21,055 nt of DNA from JALSJK01 sp964530345. Lineage in GTDB: Bacteria > Pseudomonadota > Gammaproteobacteria > Methylococcales > Methylomonadaceae. Numbering within the stretch: position 1 is the first letter of the stretch; each line of letters starts with the position of its first letter. The notes under the pieces were generated by a model. That model worked only from the letters and a program-made list of their open reading frames with translations, did no database searches and was not told the DNA's origin. The stretch spans positions 1 through 21,055 of the forward strand of contig CAZGYJ010000032.1 in the NCBI GenBank assembly GCA_964530345.1. The letters are read 5' to 3'. Both the position numbers and the translations under genes were made by a program. This document shows, piece by piece, positions 1 to 6,632 of this stretch.

Positions 1-53
1 TTAAGTCAACAGCATTGGGCTTTAACGTGCGCATGTTTTTCATGTTGTTGCAT
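1..53 (-). CDS. possible 5' end of a leftward gene, or a very short leader ORF
   Basis: On the minus strand a strong Shine-Dalgarno sequence (GGAGGAG, complement of about 60-66) lies 7 bases before an ATG at 53. That frame encodes only 15 residues (MQQHEKHAHVKAQCC) and stops with TGA at 8-6. A second ATG at 43, in another frame, stays open to the window edge (MKNMRTLKPNAVDL) but is about 17 bases from the ribosome binding site. Either the 15-codon ORF is a leader peptide or one of these is the start of a gene lying outside the window. I do not recognise either peptide. Confidence is low because only 14-15 codons are visible. Confidence 0.25.
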
Positions 54-69
54 TTAATCGCTCCTCCAA

Positions 70-212
70 ATTTCAAAAATTCAGGAGAATAGCTTTTTTT
101 ATGGAACCGGAGTAGATGGTGGCGCTGGACGGCTTACCCTCAAAAGATCAAAAAAACACGCTCAGTTTCCCGCTTGCCTCGTTACGAACCCTTTAACCCA
201 ACAGTTTCCTAG
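70..212 (+). repeat. dispersed intergenic repeat, copy A
   Basis: This stretch matches the reverse complement of about 16988-17178. The best block begins at CAAAAGATCAAAA (141) and continues through TTCCC, CTTGCCTCG, TACG, CCTT and CAGT to CCTAG near 211, in the same order and spacing as the second copy. Copy A has about 13 extra bases after the GATC. A weaker match upstream (TTTCAAA...TTC, then CAGGAG..TA near 70-93) suggests the element is longer than the core. Both copies are intergenic and next to short or doubtful ORFs. No transposase or flanking target duplication is visible. The type of element is not known. Confidence 0.6.
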
Positions 213-453
213 CTGCAAGAAACGTAGCATCAAATTAATTAAAATTAGTTATTTTTCAAATAGATATATTTTATTTATTATTTACATTCAAGAAAAAACA
301 TAATTGATTGGATAAAACTGCCTCATATCTAAGACATCTTCAGTCCCCAGAAAATACGGCTTGCAACCAAACTGTCTCACTTTATAAACACTTCAAGAAT
401 TTCGAGAGTAAAAGACAGGAAAATAATATGTTTAAAATCAATTAGATATGTTT

Positions 454-470
454 TGGCATGCCAGTTGCTC
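454..470 (+). promoter_or_regulatory. candidate sigma-54 (RpoN) promoter
   Basis: TGGCAT, five bases (GCCAG), then TTGCTC. The -24 GG and -12 GC are separated by exactly 10 bases, as in the RpoN consensus TGGCAc-N5-TTGCa. Transcription would begin near 480, giving a 5' leader of roughly 225 bases before the ATG at 707. A sigma-54-activator-like gene lies 3.4 kb downstream in the same cluster, although its key sigma-54 contact loop is missing. One site found by eye can be a chance match. Confidence 0.45.
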
Positions 471-484
471 TTATTCTCATGTCA

Positions 485-509
485 CCTTAAGGAACAATTA
501 GACCTAAGG
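485..509 (+). other. bulged hairpin near the predicted transcript start
   Basis: CCTTAAGG and CCTAAGG can pair as seven base pairs with one bulged A, around a 10-base loop. It begins about five bases after the transcription start predicted from the sigma-54-type promoter, so it could cap the 5' end of a long leader. The stem is short and its function is unknown. Confidence 0.25.
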
Positions 510-584
510 GACGAAAAGAGATTCTTAAAAGCCTTGTTCTATTACAGCAATAGACAAAGTTATCAAAGTAATCTCATTTGGGGG

Positions 585-605
585 TTTTGATAAATTATAT
601 CAAAA
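585..605. repeat. 8-bp inverted repeat upstream of the duplicated genes
   Basis: TTTTGATA, spacer AATTA, then TATCAAAA: a perfect 8-bp inverted repeat about 100 bases before the first duplicated gene. The symmetry fits an operator for a dimeric DNA-binding protein, possibly the Fis-type helix-turn-helix regulator at 3884-4792. It is AT-rich and could be chance. Confidence 0.3.
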
Positions 606-706
606 TCAATAATTTAGCTAAATTATGGGTAATGAGTATTGTAATTTGATGTTTTTTGAAGCTGATAATTTACAGCCATTTCCCAGAATATAGAGGTTAA
701 AAAATC

Positions 707-1471
707 ATGAAAAAAATTAACTTTACACTAAGCGCAGTAGCTTTAGTAATGTCAGTAGCGGCTTCATCTGCGTTTGCAGAAGGCCAGGCTCCTGAATTGA
801 CTAATGAAGAAAAAGTACTTTTTTCTTTAAATGAGACTGCAATGGGCGTTATGGCGGGAATTGTTGATGCCACTAATTGTATGGCAGCGGAAGGCACATA
901 CAGTTATACGGCTGACGTTACGGCTGATTTCCAAGGTGGAAATGGCGTTGCAACGCTTGATGACAGAAGTATTGATGCACAAACTATTCAAAACACTTTA
1001 CGTGGAACAGTTGTAGAAGTTTCAACTTCTGGTTCAGAAGAAGTTGGTGATGTTAGCATTCGTGGGCTTTCTGGCGCTTACCACTTCTCTCGTTTAGGTG
1101 AAATCATGTACAACCGTAATGATTTCCAAATCAACCCTAACACTTTGGGTTCACATTGGGAAGATTACGATAACCACTACATCAAAGATTACTATTGGGG
1201 TCCTGTTTTCGGGAGCAGAGCTAGCAATGGTGTTCTTGATGCTGGTTTACTTGTTGTGACTAAGCAAGATGATCCTCGCACCAAGTGGAGAGAAACTTCT
1301 CAATACTTGCGTCCTGATGGTATTGATGGAAGGTCATCTTTGACATTGGTTCAAATTGCTCCTGATAACGCACCTCTTTGTAAAATCACTATGCGTAAAG
1401 CTGACGTGACTGACTTTGGTAGCGGACTGCAATTGTTTGGATCTATCAAAGTTAAAGCATTTCAACAGTAA
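707..1471 (+). CDS. exported protein of unknown function, tandem copy 1
   Basis: The 254-residue protein has a clear Sec signal peptide: a Lys-rich start, a hydrophobic core to about residue 20 and predicted cleavage after Ala24 (SAFA/EG). The mature protein is acidic, rich in Gly, Asp, Asn and aromatic residues, and has only two cysteines (Cys58 and Cys225), which could form one disulfide. A helix-like segment at about 32-60 is followed by what look like beta-rich sequences (YSYTADVTADF, VVEVSTSGS, SLTLVQIAP). No lipobox, LPXTG motif or internal membrane helix is seen. I do not recognise the family. The start is supported by GAGG ten bases upstream. The next gene is nearly identical, and a hairpin terminator follows. 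It is likely periplasmic, outer-membrane-associated or extracellular. Confidence 0.85.
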   Translation: MKKINFTLSAVALVMSVAASSAFAEGQAPELTNEEKVLFSLNETAMGVMAGIVDATNCMAAEGTYSYTADVTADFQGGNGVATLDDRSIDAQTIQNTLRGTVVEVSTSGSEEVGDVSIRGLSGAYHFSRLGEIMYNRNDFQINPNTLGSHWEDYDNHYIKDYYWGPVFGSRASNGVLDAGLLVVTKQDDPRTKWRETSQYLRPDGIDGRSSLTLVQIAPDNAPLCKITMRKADVTDFGSGLQLFGSIKVKAFQQ

Positions 1472-1494
1472 TTAAAACTACTGATGTTATATGG

Positions 1495-1521
1495 CCGGGT
1501 GCAGGACGCATCCGGTTTCTT
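1495..1521 (+). terminator. hairpin terminator after copy 1
   Basis: CCGGGTGC (1495-1502), loop AGGAC, GCATCCGG (1508-1515), then TTTCTT. The stem is 8 bp with one G-U pair. It lies 24 bases after the stop codon. Because copy 2 begins only 45 bases later, it may be a partial terminator or an mRNA 3'-end stabiliser separating the two genes. Confidence 0.6.
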
Positions 1522-1566
1522 AGCCGAAATTTAGTTTACCTTCTTTAAATATAAATGGTGATTAAT

Positions 1567-2331
1567 ATGAAAAAAATTAACTTTACACTAAGCGCAGTAG
1601 CTTTAGTAATGTCAGTAGCGGCTTCATCTGCGTTTGCAGAAGGCCAGGCTCCTGAATTGACTAATGAAGAAAAAGTACTTTTTTCTTTAAATGAGACTGC
1701 AATGGGCGTTATGGCGGGAATTGTTGATGCCACTAATTGTATGGCAGCGGAAGGCACATACAGTTATACGGCTGACGTTACGGCTGATTTCCAAGGTGGA
1801 AATGGCGTTGCAACGCTTGATGACAGAAGTATTGATGCACAAACTATTCAAAACACTTTACGTGGAACAGTTGTAGAAGTTTCAACTTCTGGTTCAGAAG
1901 AAGTTGGTGATGTTAGCATTCGTGGGCTTTCTGGCGCTTACCACTTCTCTCGTTTAGGTGAAATCATGTACAACCGTAATGATTTCCAAATCAACCCTAA
2001 CACTTTGGGTTCACATTGGGAAGATTACGATAACCACTACATCAAAGATTACTATTGGGGGCCTGTTTTCGGAAGCAAAACTAGCAATGGCGTTCTTGAT
2101 GCTGGTTTACTTGTTGTGACTAAGCAAGATGATCCTCGCACCAAATGGAGAGAAACTTCTCAATATACTCGTGCTAACGGTATAGACGGAAAAGCGTCTT
2201 TGACATTGGTTCAAATTGCTCCTGACAATGCACCACTTTGCAAAATTACAATGCGTAAAGCTGATGTAACTGATTTTGGTAGCGGTCTGCAGTTGTTTGG
2301 ATCTATCAAAGTTAAAGCATTTCAGCAGTAA
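1567..2331 (+). CDS. exported protein of unknown function, tandem copy 2
   Basis: Tandem paralogue of the gene at 707-1471, with the same 254-residue length, signal peptide and two cysteines. The first 494 bases (1567-2060) are identical to copy 1 by eye. The remaining 271 coding bases carry about 31 differences, mostly silent, giving seven amino-acid changes at residues 171, 172, 201, 203, 204, 209 and 210. An in-frame ATG at 1555 would add MVIN. I chose 1567 because it aligns with copy 1 and has GGTGA five bases upstream. Its own terminator-like hairpin follows. Function is unknown. The tandem copies suggest a need for high dosage or two subtly different versions of one exported component. 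Confidence 0.85.
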   Translation: MKKINFTLSAVALVMSVAASSAFAEGQAPELTNEEKVLFSLNETAMGVMAGIVDATNCMAAEGTYSYTADVTADFQGGNGVATLDDRSIDAQTIQNTLRGTVVEVSTSGSEEVGDVSIRGLSGAYHFSRLGEIMYNRNDFQINPNTLGSHWEDYDNHYIKDYYWGPVFGSKTSNGVLDAGLLVVTKQDDPRTKWRETSQYTRANGIDGKASLTLVQIAPDNAPLCKITMRKADVTDFGSGLQLFGSIKVKAFQQ

Positions 2332-2353
2332 TTAACATTACTGATGTTATAGA

Positions 2354-2378
2354 GCCGGGATACTTATTCCGGCTTCTT
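2354..2378 (+). terminator. hairpin terminator after copy 2
   Basis: GCCGGGA (2354-2360), loop TACTTA, TTCCGGC (2367-2373), then TTCTT. The stem is 7 bp with one G-U pair. It sits at the same distance from its gene, after the same CTGATGTTAT sequence, as the hairpin after copy 1, so the duplication included the 3' flank and the hairpins have since diverged while keeping pairing. Confidence 0.6.
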
Positions 2379-2424
2379 AATCTCCAATTGATGGCATGTT
2401 GTTCTTGGTATTTAGGTACACTAA

Positions 2425-3834
2425 ATGAAAAAAATAAAGTCATATTTCATTGTTTCAATTTCTGTCAGTGCGCTGAGTTTTCCATTACAAGGACTTGCAT
2501 TTTCAACAAATAATTCGAATTCAAAATCTGATGCTTACACACAAGATTTTTCTCTGAGTTTATCTTCAGGAGGATTATCTGCAAAAATTGAGAATATTTC
2601 GATTGGTGCAGTTTTAAAAAGATTTTCTAATATAGCAGGCGTCGATATTACGATTTCTGAAGCACGTGCTCAAGAACTTATCTCAGTTGATTTTTCAGGA
2701 CTTCCTTTGCAAAAAGGGATTCAAAGGATTCTAGGTGAAAATTACACTTTAGTTTACGATAATTCTGGTTCTCAAAAATTAACTGATATAAGAATTGTAA
2801 ATAATTTTTCAATTTCAAATACAGTTGCGGGTAAAGCCTGGATTAGATTTAGTCCAGAAATTGATTTTGAAGAAATTCAACAAAATCGTGACGTTTTAGA
2901 AAAATTAGTTTCATTTGGGAAATTACCAAATAATGCAATTAATGTTGAATCTAAGGTTTTGGTCAATCTTGCATTGAACGATGCAAACATACAAGTAAGA
3001 CAGCTAGCCTTACTGGCACTTGCTAAGCAAGCAGGGAAAAAAGCAGTAAAACAAGTTTTACAACAATCAGTTGAAAATAATGGCAATTTAGAAGTTCAAT
3101 CCTTGGCGCAAAGTTTACTTAAGCAGATGGACAATGACAACACTAATGATAAGTTGGTGATGGCAAGTGCTTTTAAGTACCCTTTACCTGTCTATTCATC
3201 AGCAACAAGTAATGCACCGGCTCAAACTGAAGTTTCTAATAATTCGACATCCATATTAAAAGGTAGTGATGTAGCGACCTTAAATCAGGATGGTGCTACT
3301 ACCGATCTTCCTGAAAATGTTGTTGCAAAAAATGATAATGAACCACAACAACAAAACGATCAGAAAAAAAATCAAGAAGATAAAAATCAAACTGAAGCTG
3401 AGCAACAACAAAAAAATGATGAAAAGGGTGGTGATAAAAAAAGTGAAGATGAAGTTCAGCCTGTGAAAGATAAGGAAAAAAATAAAGAAGAACCAGTCGA
3501 TCCACAGAAATCCTTCAGGCAAAAGTTGGGTGAGGCTGATCCACAAGATATTTTGCCTATCCTAACAGAAGGGATTAGAGATGGTTTGCAGATAGATGTG
3601 ACAACTTTAGAACAATATGCGTCAGATGACTATCCAGTCGAATTACGTCAAACTGCAATTGAAGAAATAGTTGATCAGTTGGGTTATCAAGAAGGATATG
3701 AATACCTCAAGCAAAAAATTGCCGATGAACCTGGGCCTGAAATGGCAGAATTTATAAAGGCAGTCGGAGTTCAGTTTATTAACGATGCCAAATGGATAAC
3801 AAAAAAGACCTTTGATAGATCTCCTTTCCAATAA
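2425..3834 (+). CDS. exported STN-domain protein with helical-repeat-like segments
   Basis: A 469-residue protein with a Sec signal peptide (hydrophobic residues 7-25). Residues about 50-112 resemble an STN/secretin-N fold, the small domain at the front of secretins and some TonB receptors (hydrophobic strands, then ISIGAVLKRFSNIAGVDITI, then ISVDFSGLPLQKGIQRIL and YTLVYD). Residues about 175-235 and 375-450 are helical and HEAT-like (VRQLALLALAKQAGKKAV, VELRQTAIEEIVDQLG). They are joined by a Gln/Lys/Glu/Asp-rich, low-complexity linker at about 300-362. There is no secretin pore domain or beta-barrel, so it is probably a soluble periplasmic protein. The gene at 5051-5806 is a shorter paralogue. 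Domain calls rest on pattern recognition. The gene itself is secure, but its function is not known. Confidence 0.75.
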   Translation: MKKIKSYFIVSISVSALSFPLQGLAFSTNNSNSKSDAYTQDFSLSLSSGGLSAKIENISIGAVLKRFSNIAGVDITISEARAQELISVDFSGLPLQKGIQRILGENYTLVYDNSGSQKLTDIRIVNNFSISNTVAGKAWIRFSPEIDFEEIQQNRDVLEKLVSFGKLPNNAINVESKVLVNLALNDANIQVRQLALLALAKQAGKKAVKQVLQQSVENNGNLEVQSLAQSLLKQMDNDNTNDKLVMASAFKYPLPVYSSATSNAPAQTEVSNNSTSILKGSDVATLNQDGATTDLPENVVAKNDNEPQQQNDQKKNQEDKNQTEAEQQQKNDEKGGDKKSEDEVQPVKDKEKNKEEPVDPQKSFRQKLGEADPQDILPILTEGIRDGLQIDVTTLEQYASDDYPVELRQTAIEEIVDQLGYQEGYEYLKQKIADEPGPEMAEFIKAVGVQFINDAKWITKKTFDRSPFQ

Positions 3835-3871
3835 CAGGCTCTCTATAAATCAAGTAATTGTTTTTCTATTC

Positions 3872-3886
3872 AGGATTCCACCAGTG
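3872..3886 (+). promoter_or_regulatory. ribosome binding site that fixes the regulator start
   Basis: AGGA (3872-3875), eight bases, then GTG at 3884. The alternative TTG at 3812 lies inside the preceding gene and has no purine-rich site at a useful distance. The sequence between the two starts resembles no part of the protein family. Confidence 0.5.
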
Positions 3887-4792
3887 AAAAAAAATCAAAA
3901 TTTAATTCATAGATTTTATAGGGATATTGATAAGTTAGCGGCATCCGATTTACCGGTTTTATTAATCGGTGAGACAGGGGTTGGAAAGGAAGTTGCGGCC
4001 AAAAAAATTCATGATCGATCCATTAGAAAAAAACAACCTTTTATTTCAGTGAATTGTTCAGAAATAACAGATTTTGCCCATTTAGAACTGTTTGGTAATG
4101 ATTCTCACATTAGTGATACGAAAATGATTGGTAAGTTTGAAGAGGCCAGTGGCGGAAGTATTTATTTGGATGAAATTGACAGTCTATCTCTTGGGTTACA
4201 AGCTAGTATTTTAAGATATTTGCAAGAAAAAAAGATATTTCGTCAAGGAGGCGTACATCCAATTAAGGTTGATGTGAGAATTTTTGGCGCTTCTCAAATG
4301 GATCTTGAAAAGGCGCTAAGAAAAGGAAAATTTAATGAAATCTTATATCATTATCTTAATGTTTTATCATTATATGTGCCTCCTTTAAGAGAACAATTTG
4401 ATCAAATTGGATCGTTAGCGCAAAAGTTTCTTGAGGAATATAAAAGGGACTATCCTGTAGAGATATCTGGTTTTAGCGATGAGGCCTTAATGGCTATGAT
4501 GGCTTATGTTTGGCCAGGGAATATAAGAGAATTGCGTAAAAGGGTACGAAAAGCTGTATTGACTAGTAAACGTAGGTTAATAACACCAGAATGCTTAGGG
4601 TTTGAAGGGTTTGAAGGGTTTTACCTTTCTTCTTATAATCAAGCCTTAGAAGTTGCATATAGTGAAACAGAAAAAAATCTAATTCAATTTTCTCTACGCA
4701 GGCCAAACAGCAGTTTGTCAAAAGTTGCTGATTACCTTGGTATAAGCCGAACAGATTTAAACAAGTTACTGATAAAACACAGAATTATATAA
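3884..4792 (+). CDS. AAA+ regulator, sigma-54-activator family, degenerate
   Basis: From GTG 3884 it is a 302-residue protein with no receiver or sensor domain, the size and layout of PspF. Walker A (GETGVGKE, 29-36), Walker B (IYLDE, 93-97), the sensor II region (WPGNIREL, 210-217) and a C-terminal Fis-type helix-turn-helix (VADYLGISRTDLNKLLIKHR, 281-300) are all present. The GAFTGA loop that contacts sigma-54 is missing: after ELFG comes NDSHISDTKMIGKFE, about three residues shorter than usual. Both arginine-finger positions are replaced (Asn151 and Tyr157 in FNEILYHYLNV). It probably binds DNA and perhaps ATP but is unlikely to be a standard RpoN activator. The GTG has AGGA eight bases upstream. 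A longer frame from TTG 3812 would overlap the previous gene. It is flanked by the two STN paralogues. Confidence 0.8.
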   Translation: MKKNQNLIHRFYRDIDKLAASDLPVLLIGETGVGKEVAAKKIHDRSIRKKQPFISVNCSEITDFAHLELFGNDSHISDTKMIGKFEEASGGSIYLDEIDSLSLGLQASILRYLQEKKIFRQGGVHPIKVDVRIFGASQMDLEKALRKGKFNEILYHYLNVLSLYVPPLREQFDQIGSLAQKFLEEYKRDYPVEISGFSDEALMAMMAYVWPGNIRELRKRVRKAVLTSKRRLITPECLGFEGFEGFYLSSYNQALEVAYSETEKNLIQFSLRRPNSSLSKVADYLGISRTDLNKLLIKHRII

Positions 4793-5050
4793 TCAATTGT
4801 GGTGGCTTTTACTCAGTATAAAATATTGTTTGCAATGGCCAGAATCAATTAACGGCATTATTGATCGCAGTTCCAAAAAAATATTATTTGTATAAAGGAT
4901 TTAGTTTTCGATTTTATTGACTTTGTTAACCAATATGCTTGTGCAAGTGTATTGTCTTTTCCTGATTGTATTCTATTCTTAGCACTGACGGGGTTATTAA
5001 ATCCACATGTGGGGGCTTTTGTGCCTTCAATCAGTTTTCGGAGAATAAGA

Positions 5051-5806
5051 ATGTTGAAATCAAAATCAATTATTTTGATTATATTTGTAGTATTCATAGG
5101 TTCATTTTTTTCAATTCAAGCCCAGGCAAAAACGACTGAAAAAAATGGCAAGACTCGATTATTTCAAGTTAATGGCTTAATGGTTAGTGCAAATATTAAT
5201 AGTTTGGAATTGGGTGAAGTAGTCAAGGACTTTTCCAAAGCTACTGGAATCAAGGTGCAAATTTCCGAAGCCAGATACAAAAAAAAAGTCACAATAGAAT
5301 TTAAAGATTTACCCTTAGATGTGGCTGCAAAGGCAATAATTGGAAGCAATTACTCTTTGATTTACGGCTCTGGAACCTCCGAAGAAGTTTTTAAAGAGTT
5401 CGGCAAGCGGTCTTTTTTATATGAAATAGAAATCTTTAATTCTCTCAAATGGAGGTCCTTAAAACATAAAGAAAAACCAGATGAGTTTACATTTAATCCT
5501 AATATCCTTGCTAAGCGTATTTTGGAGTATGGTGATGCGCCTGGTCGAATCGCAATGATGGAACGAGTACAAAGAGAAGGTATTGAGCTAGACTTGGATG
5601 TTCTAAAAAAAATCCTGAGAAATGATAAAAATCTTCGAGTACAGCAACTGGTGTTAGAGGAAATTATTAATAAGCTTAAGTCTAAAGAAGGTGAGGATTT
5701 CTTGTTAAAAATTGGAAGCGAGGATGCCAACCCAGAATTAAAGAAATTTGCTGAAAGTTTATTGAGATCAGTGCGGGAAGAAAATGCTTGGATGTATAAA
5801 AAATAA
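5051..5806 (+). CDS. exported STN-domain protein, shorter paralogue
   Basis: A 251-residue protein with a Sec signal peptide (MLKSKSIILIIFVVFIGSFF, cleavage probably after QAQA, residue 26). Residues about 42-108 align with the STN-like domain of the gene at 2425-3834: LGEVVKDFSKATGIKVQISEA against IGAVLKRFSNIAGVDITISEA, and FKDLPLDVAAKAIIGSNYSL against FSGLPLQKGIQRILGENYTL. The C-terminal part (about 150-245) is charged and helical, similar to the end of the paralogue (LRVQQLVLEEIINKL). The low-complexity linker is absent. The start has GGAG seven bases upstream. An in-frame TTG at 4952 would place 33 unlikely residues before the signal peptide. The stop codon abuts the stop of the opposing phosphatase gene. 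Function is unknown, and a periplasmic location is inferred. Confidence 0.75.
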   Translation: MLKSKSIILIIFVVFIGSFFSIQAQAKTTEKNGKTRLFQVNGLMVSANINSLELGEVVKDFSKATGIKVQISEARYKKKVTIEFKDLPLDVAAKAIIGSNYSLIYGSGTSEEVFKEFGKRSFLYEIEIFNSLKWRSLKHKEKPDEFTFNPNILAKRILEYGDAPGRIAMMERVQREGIELDLDVLKKILRNDKNLRVQQLVLEEIINKLKSKEGEDFLLKIGSEDANPELKKFAESLLRSVREENAWMYKK

Positions 5807-6493
5807 TTATTGTTTAAAATGAAGTAAAGGGCATTTTTCTTTTCTTAGGCTGATAATGGGCCAGCCTTGCTGGTTTGCAAACTCTTTTAATGTTTCATCT
5901 GGATCAACGGCTACTGGATTTTCTACTATTTTTAGCAACGGCAAGTCATTATGAGAGTCGCTATAAAACCAACTATTTTTTAGGTTTTCTTCAGATTGTT
6001 CTAGCCATTGTTGAAGAAGAGTTACTTTTCCACTCTGAAAACAAGGAACCCCTTTAAAGTTACCTGTAAACTTATTATTGAGAAATTCGGGTGTGGTTGC
6101 TAATAGATTTTCAATGCCATACAAATTGACAATGGGTTCAGTAATAAACCGGTTTGTTGCAGTGATAACCAATAAAGTATCATTTTTGGCTCTGTGTTTA
6201 TTGATCAGGTCGAAAGCTGGTTGAAGTAAAATTGGTATGATCATTTCCTGAATGAATTGTTCACGCCATTGATAGAGTTTTTCGACCTCATTGTCAGCCA
6301 ATGGTTTTAACGAAAACTGTAAGAATTCTTCAATATTTAGATTTCCTTGCTTATAGTCTTCATAGAATTTGGCGTTTGCTTGCTCATAGTGATCTTTATT
6401 GACGATACCTTTGTTTACTAAAAATTGTCCCCACAAATAATCACTGTCATCAGCGATTAAAGTATTATCCAAATCAAAAATTGCTAAGCTCAC
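5807..6493 (-). CDS. HAD-superfamily phosphatase, subfamily IB
   Basis: A 228-residue protein with all four HAD motifs: DLDNT (nucleophile Asp7, Asp9), Thr111 in LLVITATN, Lys156 in SGKVTLL, and SDSHND (Asp179, Asp183). A helical cap of about 80 residues follows motif I, as in the SerB-like IB group (TIGR01490-type hypothetical phosphatases, CicA relatives). It should hydrolyse a small phosphomonoester in the cytoplasm, but the substrate cannot be told from sequence. It is divergent from rppH, with a 139-base shared upstream region, and meets the STN gene tail to tail with no spacer and no visible terminator. Confidence 0.85.
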   Translation of the reverse strand: MSLAIFDLDNTLIADDSDYLWGQFLVNKGIVNKDHYEQANAKFYEDYKQGNLNIEEFLQFSLKPLADNEVEKLYQWREQFIQEMIIPILLQPAFDLINKHRAKNDTLLVITATNRFITEPIVNLYGIENLLATTPEFLNNKFTGNFKGVPCFQSGKVTLLQQWLEQSEENLKNSWFYSDSHNDLPLLKIVENPVAVDPDETLKEFANQQGWPIISLRKEKCPLLHFKQ

Positions 6494-6632
6494 TTAAGAA
6501 AACCTTTTAAAAACAAAAAATCTAAAGAATTGTATTGGTGGAATCCAAATTCCTTTTATGGAACAATGACAGCCAAAATTTTAGCATTTCTCTATTGAAA
6601 GGCATAGCACAGATACAAACAGGTTTATTAGT

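Larger units (their letters stand above)
54..706. other. 653-base leader region without a convincing gene
   Basis: No convincing coding sequence is visible here. From left to right it holds a dispersed repeat copy (about 70-212), a very AT-rich stretch (about 230-300), a sigma-54-type promoter match (454-470), a bulged hairpin (485-509) and an 8-bp inverted repeat (585-605). The ribosome binding site of the first duplicated gene is GAGG at 693-696. The size and content suit a long upstream control region for the exported-protein genes that follow. Confidence 0.6.

Noticed and set aside
1555..1566. ATG at 1555 as the start of copy 2
   Set aside because: The MVIN extension is absent from copy 1, and the ATG at 1567 has GGTGA at suitable spacing.
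3280..3546. 88-codon hydrophobic minus-strand ORF opposite the 469-aa gene
   Set aside because: It is the complement of the AAA/GAA-rich linker codons, which read as Phe/Ile/Leu on the other strand. Composition explains it.
3812..3883. TTG start giving the AAA+ regulator 24 extra residues
   Set aside because: It overlaps the preceding gene and has no ribosome binding site. The GTG at 3884 has AGGA at good spacing and starts just before the conserved domain.
4601..4620. Short tandem repeat TTTGAAGGG within the regulator gene
   Set aside because: Only two full units, in frame (Gly-Phe-Glu repeated) between the AAA+ and helix-turn-helix parts. Too small to call a repeat element.
5003..5020. 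CCACATGTGG followed by GGGCTTTT as a terminator after the regulator gene
   Set aside because: The palindrome has no room for a loop (at most a 3-bp stem), and the T-run is short and interrupted.
4952..5050. 33-residue N-terminal extension of the 251-aa STN protein
   Set aside because: It would bury an obvious signal peptide. The ATG at 5051 has GGAG seven bases upstream.
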